Part shown: piece after piece, positions 61,803 through 64,000 of the stretch
How the letters are laid out: every line of letters starts with the position of its first letter
Numbering within the stretch: position 1 is the first letter of the stretch
Origin: Psococerastis gibbosa
Lineage: Eukaryota > Arthropoda > Insecta > Psocodea > Psocidae
Assembly (NCBI GenBank): GCA_963971405.1
Contig: OZ020485.1
Span: 11,532,001-11,596,000 of the forward strand
Reading direction: 5' to 3'
Length of the DNA: 64,000 bases
The notes under the pieces: generated by a model
What the model saw: the letters and a program-made list of their open reading frames with translations, nothing else
What the model was told of the DNA's origin: nothing
Database searches by the model: none
Translations under genes and position numbers: made by a program

Positions 61803-62158
61803 GAGTGACCATCGCATTCAGCTCTGGAGAAGTTTCTACCCGCAGCTGCCCCTGCCTCAAGAAAAACTAATGGCAGGAGCCAATCTCCCCTATCCCATCT
61901 GGCGCACCTTGAATCGCCTTCGCACAGGAACCGCACTCTCCAAGACGACTGCTGCCAGATGGGGGCTGCTTGCTGCCGACGACGTGCTCTGCGACTGTGG
62001 CGCTGTTCAAGATACCCCCCACCTATTGGTCTGCCCTAAACTGCCAAGCCCCTGGACAGCTGACGATTTATTTGAAGCTAATGACAAGGCCGTCCAAGCT
62101 GCTCAATATTAGACTATATCAATGCGTGTTACTGGACACGCGAAGTAAGTAAGTAAGT
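61803..62158 (+). mobile_element. 5'-truncated LINE insertion with GTAA tail
   Basis: An 11-bp direct repeat ACCCTAGGACA flanks it (61792-61802, 62159-62169). Coding end: WRTLNRLRTGTALSKTTAAR, then CDCGAVQDTPHLLVCPKL and DLFEANDKAVQAAQY, stop at 62110. The tail GTAAGTAAGTAAGTA precedes the right repeat. Same domain as 7521-7969; the tail motif is shared with 13087-13759. Confidence 0.85.
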
Positions 62159-62299
62159 ACCCTAGGACAATAGTTAACCATGGAAATACTTATATTTTCT
62201 ACCTCGGTACCTATACTAATTCATTAATAGGAAAGCTTATATACGGGTTCACTCTTACCGGTTTTTTACAAGCATGTGAGATGTTAGTCGATAGTATTA

Positions 62300-62560
62300 T
62301 TAATATAAAACTTGATAAACAACACAATCCAAAGAACACTGCAAGGGAGGTCTTGGCATTTAGGACCACCACTGGTAACAATTACCTCGCCACCCATCTG
62401 CAACGCACTGGCGTCTTTCAATCAAAAGCGTGTCCCCTATGCGGCGAACACCAAGGCTGCATGCTGCTCACATACCTAACTGTCCAGATTGACACTCGAC
62501 CAACTGGCGAAGGAAAACGGCTTCGTGAAGACATCTCGCCTATACAGGTCAGGGGGTCAC
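62300..62560 (+). mobile_element. RNase H LINE, C-terminal fragment
   Basis: The plus strand reads VLAFRTTTGNNYLATHLQRT and GVFQSKACPLCGEHQGCML, matching the end of the 13087-13759 and 10683-11783 copies. No tail or target repeat was identified. Confidence 0.7.
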
Positions 62561-62737
62561 AAAATGACTAAGCTGACAAGGGTAGACGTTGGCTAGTAAA
62601 TGAATTAATAAACAAGCTATAAGTTCTGGTTATTGTTAGAATCATTGTAGAAATTTGTTGTTTTTCCCTTTCAATACATACTCGTATAATAATACGGCAC
62701 TTACATTGCATACATTGTACGATGCACGTATGCTTAC

Positions 62738-62953
62738 CTCTTCGGAAGGCTTCTACTTTCTTTTTTGTCTCCTTTGCCTGTGCCCTCAATTTGTAAAGCT
62801 CGGCTGTTTCATCTTTGATTTTTACATCGAAGATGTCACTCTCTCGCTTCAAATCATCCACAGCTCTCATTAACTTCTCTGTCTCTAACTTACAGTCTTG
62901 TTCTTCCTTCAAATATTGCCGATTTTTTTCATTTTGATACTTCACAAAATTTT
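62738..62953 (-). CDS. Coiled-coil protein, internal exon (minus strand)
   Basis: On the minus strand a TTTGTTGCAG acceptor (reversed at 62954-62963) precedes ENFVKYQNEKNRQYLKEEQD, then KLMRAVDDLKRESDIFDVKI, DETAELYKLRAQAK and ETKKKVEAFRR, with a GTAAGC donor after 62738. 71 full codons, phase 1 on both sides. The charged heptad pattern predicts a long coiled coil. The spacing loosely recalls DUF4200-type ciliary proteins, but that is not enough to name it. No sibling exon was found; the neighbours must lie beyond 64000 (5') or be unrecognised to the left. Confidence 0.65.
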
Positions 62954-63062
62954 CTGCAACAAAGCAATAATTAATATTATTTAATTTAAGTACAAAATAT
63001 CTAAAGAGCAAAATATGAGTGCAATATTCGCCCAAATTATTTGTTAAGAACCATTTCATTGT

Positions 63063-63234
63063 AGTATTAAATGGTATATATAACACTGACATTAAATTAA
63101 CTTTGGTTAAAGAGGTAACCTCCTCGTTATAACCGAAATTAGAGGATATGGAAAAAACTCGGCTTGGCGGGATTCGAACCCACGATCTACGCCTAACCGG
63201 GCCGTCGTCTTAACCGCTGGACTACAAGGGCTCG
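63063..63234 (-). mobile_element. SINE family 1, minus strand
   Basis: Reversed copy with all parts: 'ataacactgacattaaatta', 'ggttaaagaggtaacctcct', 'cggcttggcgggattcgaac', 'gatctacgcctaaccgg' and 'cttaaccgctggactacaag'. Confidence 0.8.
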
Positions 63235-63429
63235 TCCTTGTTGAAAATTTCGTAAAGTATCATATCTAGAAAAAATCAGAACAAAGGAAAGTGTTTTTGT
63301 GATAAGTCAACAGTACAACATAATTAAGATTGCCAGATCACTTGTAAGTCTGATAGGAGCAAGCAATGTTAGTATGGGGCGGTAGATCTTGACTATGCCT
63401 ATTGAGAAGTCTACGACGGGTAATTCGAC

Positions 63430-63725
63430 GGTTGACAGAGGGGGGTGCTGCCCATTGCGGAAGGACGAAAAGCAACTGCTGCATGTGGCTCAAATGCGAA
63501 TGTTGCGTTACTGTCTTTGCTACAAACTAACCGACTGGAGGAGAAACGAGAACATGCGGGCGGAGATGTAAACTTAGCCCCTATCACCGACAAAGTCAGT
63601 GAAAAGAGGCTGGCATGGTGGGTCTACACGAAAAGAAGAGAAGATGGACACCTGCTACAACATGTGAGGGACTATACGGTGGACGGCACAAAACCTATAG
63701 GACAACAAGTTCAAGTTCAAAACAG
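63430..63725 (+). mobile_element. RTE-like LINE, frameshifted C-terminal fragment
   Basis: One frame reads LLHVAQMRMLRYCLCYKLTD (63478-63537), then a neighbouring frame gives NLAPITDKVSEKRLAWWVYT and KRREDGHLLQHVRDYTVDG. This is the conserved region after the reverse transcriptase, with one frame change near 63540-63570. Confidence 0.7.
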
Positions 63726-63779
63726 GTTAGTCATTGTTGACTGAGATATAAGCGAATAATCCCAGTTTTAGGCTTCGTC

Positions 63780-64000
63780 AAGTAGGATGCACCTAACATA
63801 AACAAACAATCAAACAAAAAAGAACACAATTAGTTGCCAAGTTAGTGGGTTAGTAAGTTAGTATTATTAGTGTTTTAGCCAGGCTTGCCTCTCAAAAAAT
63901 TCTCCTACAGAGTATGGACAAGACGTATCCAACAGTTGCTTTCTGAGTGCATTTCTGAAAGCTTTGCCTTCCAAGGCTCTCATGCTGGAAGGTAAACAGT
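63780..64000 (-). mobile_element. LINE C-terminus running off the right edge, minus strand
   Basis: The minus strand reads LPSSMRALEGKAFRNALRKQ, LLDTSCPYSVGEFFE and WLKH before a stop near 63879. This is the typical last segment of Jockey/CR1-like ORF2. The A-rich stretch on its 3' side (63800-63830) may be the 3' UTR. It continues beyond 64000. Confidence 0.6.

Overview
The window reads as AT-rich animal nuclear DNA with spliced genes, long introns and very dense interspersed repeats. The gene set (an FAF1/Caspar-type UBX protein, an FBXO33-type F-box protein, a p66/GATAD2 NuRD subunit) and the mix of RTE-like, Jockey/I-like and RNase H-bearing LINEs, tRNA-derived SINEs and short TIR elements suggest an arthropod, most likely an insect. 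The order cannot be fixed from sequence alone. All gene models come from reading splice sites and frames by eye.

Layout: (1) 1-712 holds the last exon of an FAF1 orthologue (UBX domain, stop at 710-712). (2) 3431-11992 is an FBXO33-like gene on the plus strand. Its seven exons keep phase throughout and predict 462 residues. Its introns hold at least three LINE insertions with recognisable target-site duplications, including one with a 361-codon open frame. (3) About 12.0-36.3 kb has no confidently recognised gene. It holds SINEs, MITE-like palindromes, LINE scraps, a tandem array of about 120-bp units and one orphan candidate first exon (28435). (4) 36362-46834 is the p66/GATAD2 (simjang) gene, nine coding exons, 613 residues, with the MBD2-binding coiled coil, the conserved second region and the GATA-type zinc finger. 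(5) At 50446-51501 lies a 351-codon Q-rich repeat exon, in phase with two upstream p66 donors. (6) 51.5-64.0 kb is repeat-rich, with one minus-strand coiled-coil exon at 62738-62953.

Most noteworthy: the last canonical p66 exon does not end at its TGA. Five codons later there is a strong donor in the same frame, and the next good acceptor opens a long in-frame Q-rich exon. This fits either stop-codon readthrough (TGA followed by C) or an alternative terminal exon, and would give p66 a low-complexity C-terminal tail. The main repeat findings are a family built on a CCCGGGGG palindrome (tandemly arrayed in one copy), a three-layer nested insertion at 31.3-32.7 kb containing a perfect 31-bp inverted repeat, and several MITE families with TTA/TAA or TTAA flanks.

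The three plus-strand genes are not an obvious functional cluster: FAF1 links ubiquitin to p97/VCP, FBXO33 is an SCF substrate adaptor, and p66 bridges MBD2/3 and CHD4 in NuRD. No LTR retroelement, Polinton or other capsid-bearing element, no CRISPR array and no convincing functional tRNA gene was recognised.
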